From a bacterium BMS3Abin04 (lineage in GTDB: Bacteria > Bacteroidota > Ignavibacteria > Ignavibacteriales > Melioribacteraceae), in contig BDSW01000295.1 in the NCBI GenBank assembly GCA_002898175.1, positions 1-38,961 of the forward strand: a stretch of DNA of 38,961 bases. Reading direction: 5' to 3'. Shown piece after piece: positions 37,759 to 38,961 of this stretch. The first letter of the stretch is position 1. Each line of letters starts with the position of its first letter. The notes below the pieces were generated by a model. The model worked only from the letters and a program-made list of their open reading frames with translations. It was not told where the DNA came from and made no database searches. The translations under genes and the position numbers were made by a program.

Positions 37759-38961
37759 AACAATATCCCTTTGTTGGTTTTGTTTTAATTTTTATAATTG
37801 GAATTATCCTTTCCAAGTTCTTAAATCCAAGCGAAACTTTGCTTATAGTAATTTTGCTTGTTGCTCTTTCCATAGGGTTATTCATTTCTTTTTTTAGTAG
37901 AATTCATCAACATAAACAAATTGCTGAAATTCTCTTCGCACTTTCAATATTAAGTTTTGGTGCATACCTTTTTAATATTTCTCAGAACAATGAAGCGTCC
38001 TATCCGTTTACGGAACCAAAGATAAAAAAAGTATATATCTATGGAAAAATAACCGATATATCACTAATTAAAAAAAATCATATACAATTGGTTTTGTCTG
38101 TTGATTCTATTAAAAGCGTAAATCTTAATAGTTATAAGACGTTTAATTTACTTTGTAAAATATTCGACCCGTCTACTAAAAATGTCAAATATCTATATAA
38201 TCGATTGGGAATAGGTAATTACTTACTTCTAAAAGGTACGCTCGCCGAAGGGAAAAGAATGCGTAATCCCGGAGAATTTGATTATCAAAAGTATTTAGAA
38301 TCAATTGGAATTTCAGGAACAATGTCGGTCAGTAAAATTCAGAATCTAAAAATTCTTAAAAACAGTACAAGTTTGATTAAGAATAGTATCTTTGCTTTGA
38401 GAAAAAATATTGACAGCTCATTAAGAAAATTAAATATACCTGAGTCTTATGCTTTGTTACGGGGTTTGTTGCTGGCCGATAGAAGTGAGCTTGACTATAA
38501 AACAAAAGAGAATTTTATAAATGCAGGAGTAGTGCATGTACTTGCCGTCTCCGGGCTGCATGTCGGCTATATTGTTTTAATATTTGTTCTACTTTTCAGC
38601 AGGTTCAATATTATACTGCGCTACAGTCTTACCGTTTTGGGAATCCTATTATTCCTTTTAATAACCGGTGTGCATGCTCCGGTTTTGCGGGCTTCCATTA
38701 TGGCAATTATAATTATTGTTACTTTCCTTTCTAATAGAAGTACAAACAGCTTCAACTCCCTTGCTATTGCTGCGTTTATAGTTCTGTTAATAAATCCTAA
38801 CGAGATTTTTAATGCAGGTTTTCAATTGTCGTTTTCAGCTGTTTTATCCATACTGATTTTCTATCCTTACTTTAGAAAACTTATATATAATTTCGTTCCC
38901 GGAAACAATTTAGTGCAAAAGTTACTGCTCTTCTTTGCAGTATCTTTTGCTGCCCAAATAG
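37755..38961 (+). CDS. comEC: ComEC/Rec2-family DNA internalisation protein (truncated by window end)
   Basis: GTG start overlapping the upstream stop; open to window end; AGVVHVLAVSGLHVGYIVLIF ComEC signature and PGEFDYQKYLES. Confidence 0.88.
   Translation, partial: MKQYPFVGFVLIFIIGIILSKFLNPSETLLIVILLVALSIGLFISFFSRIHQHKQIAEILFALSILSFGAYLFNISQNNEASYPFTEPKIKKVYIYGKITDISLIKKNHIQLVLSVDSIKSVNLNSYKTFNLLCKIFDPSTKNVKYLYNRLGIGNYLLLKGTLAEGKRMRNPGEFDYQKYLESIGISGTMSVSKIQNLKILKNSTSLIKNSIFALRKNIDSSLRKLNIPESYALLRGLLLADRSELDYKTKENFINAGVVHVLAVSGLHVGYIVLIFVLLFSRFNIILRYSLTVLGILLFLLITGVHAPVLRASIMAIIIIVTFLSNRSTNSFNSLAIAAFIVLLINPNEIFNAGFQLSFSAVLSILIFYPYFRKLIYNFVPGNNLVQKLLLFFAVSFAAQI

Noticed and set aside
1-38961. 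CRISPR array, tRNA/rRNA genes, intact transposase, prophage genes
   Set aside because: No regularly spaced repeats, cloverleaf/CCA ends, DDE transposase or phage structural motifs noticed in reading the window

Overview
AT-rich bacterial chromosomal window. Gene content and the Bacteroidetes-type promoter motif suggest the Ignavibacteria / Bacteroidota-Chlorobiota group; this is inferred, not searched. Most of the window is housekeeping: HIT protein, thyX, folA, mutL, a trx-like/trxB pair, ftcD, a namZ-like gene, hutI, glgA, gmhB-like, glyA, tatC, a polyprenyl synthase, prmC, dtd and a truncated comEC. The most interesting block is 24.2-35.4 kb. It holds an alternative complex III (ACIII) operon with a putative leader hairpin, an ActD-ActE-like fusion, and an ActB that keeps a full N-terminal Cys set. 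Cox subunits III and IV follow, but no CoxA or CoxB is present. In their place is a 74-aa ORF that reads like the N-terminus of a SCO protein joined to the C-terminus of CoxA, as expected for an in-frame deletion scar. A second accessory hot-spot (5.3-6.5 kb) holds a higA antitoxin, a frameshifted higB toxin, a decayed copy of the 3' end of the neighbouring MFS gene, and several perfect hairpins. The histidine-degradation area contains an FtcD with a zinc-finger-like insert and a separate degenerate cyclodeaminase-like paralogue. All functional calls come from reading motifs by eye, with no database search.
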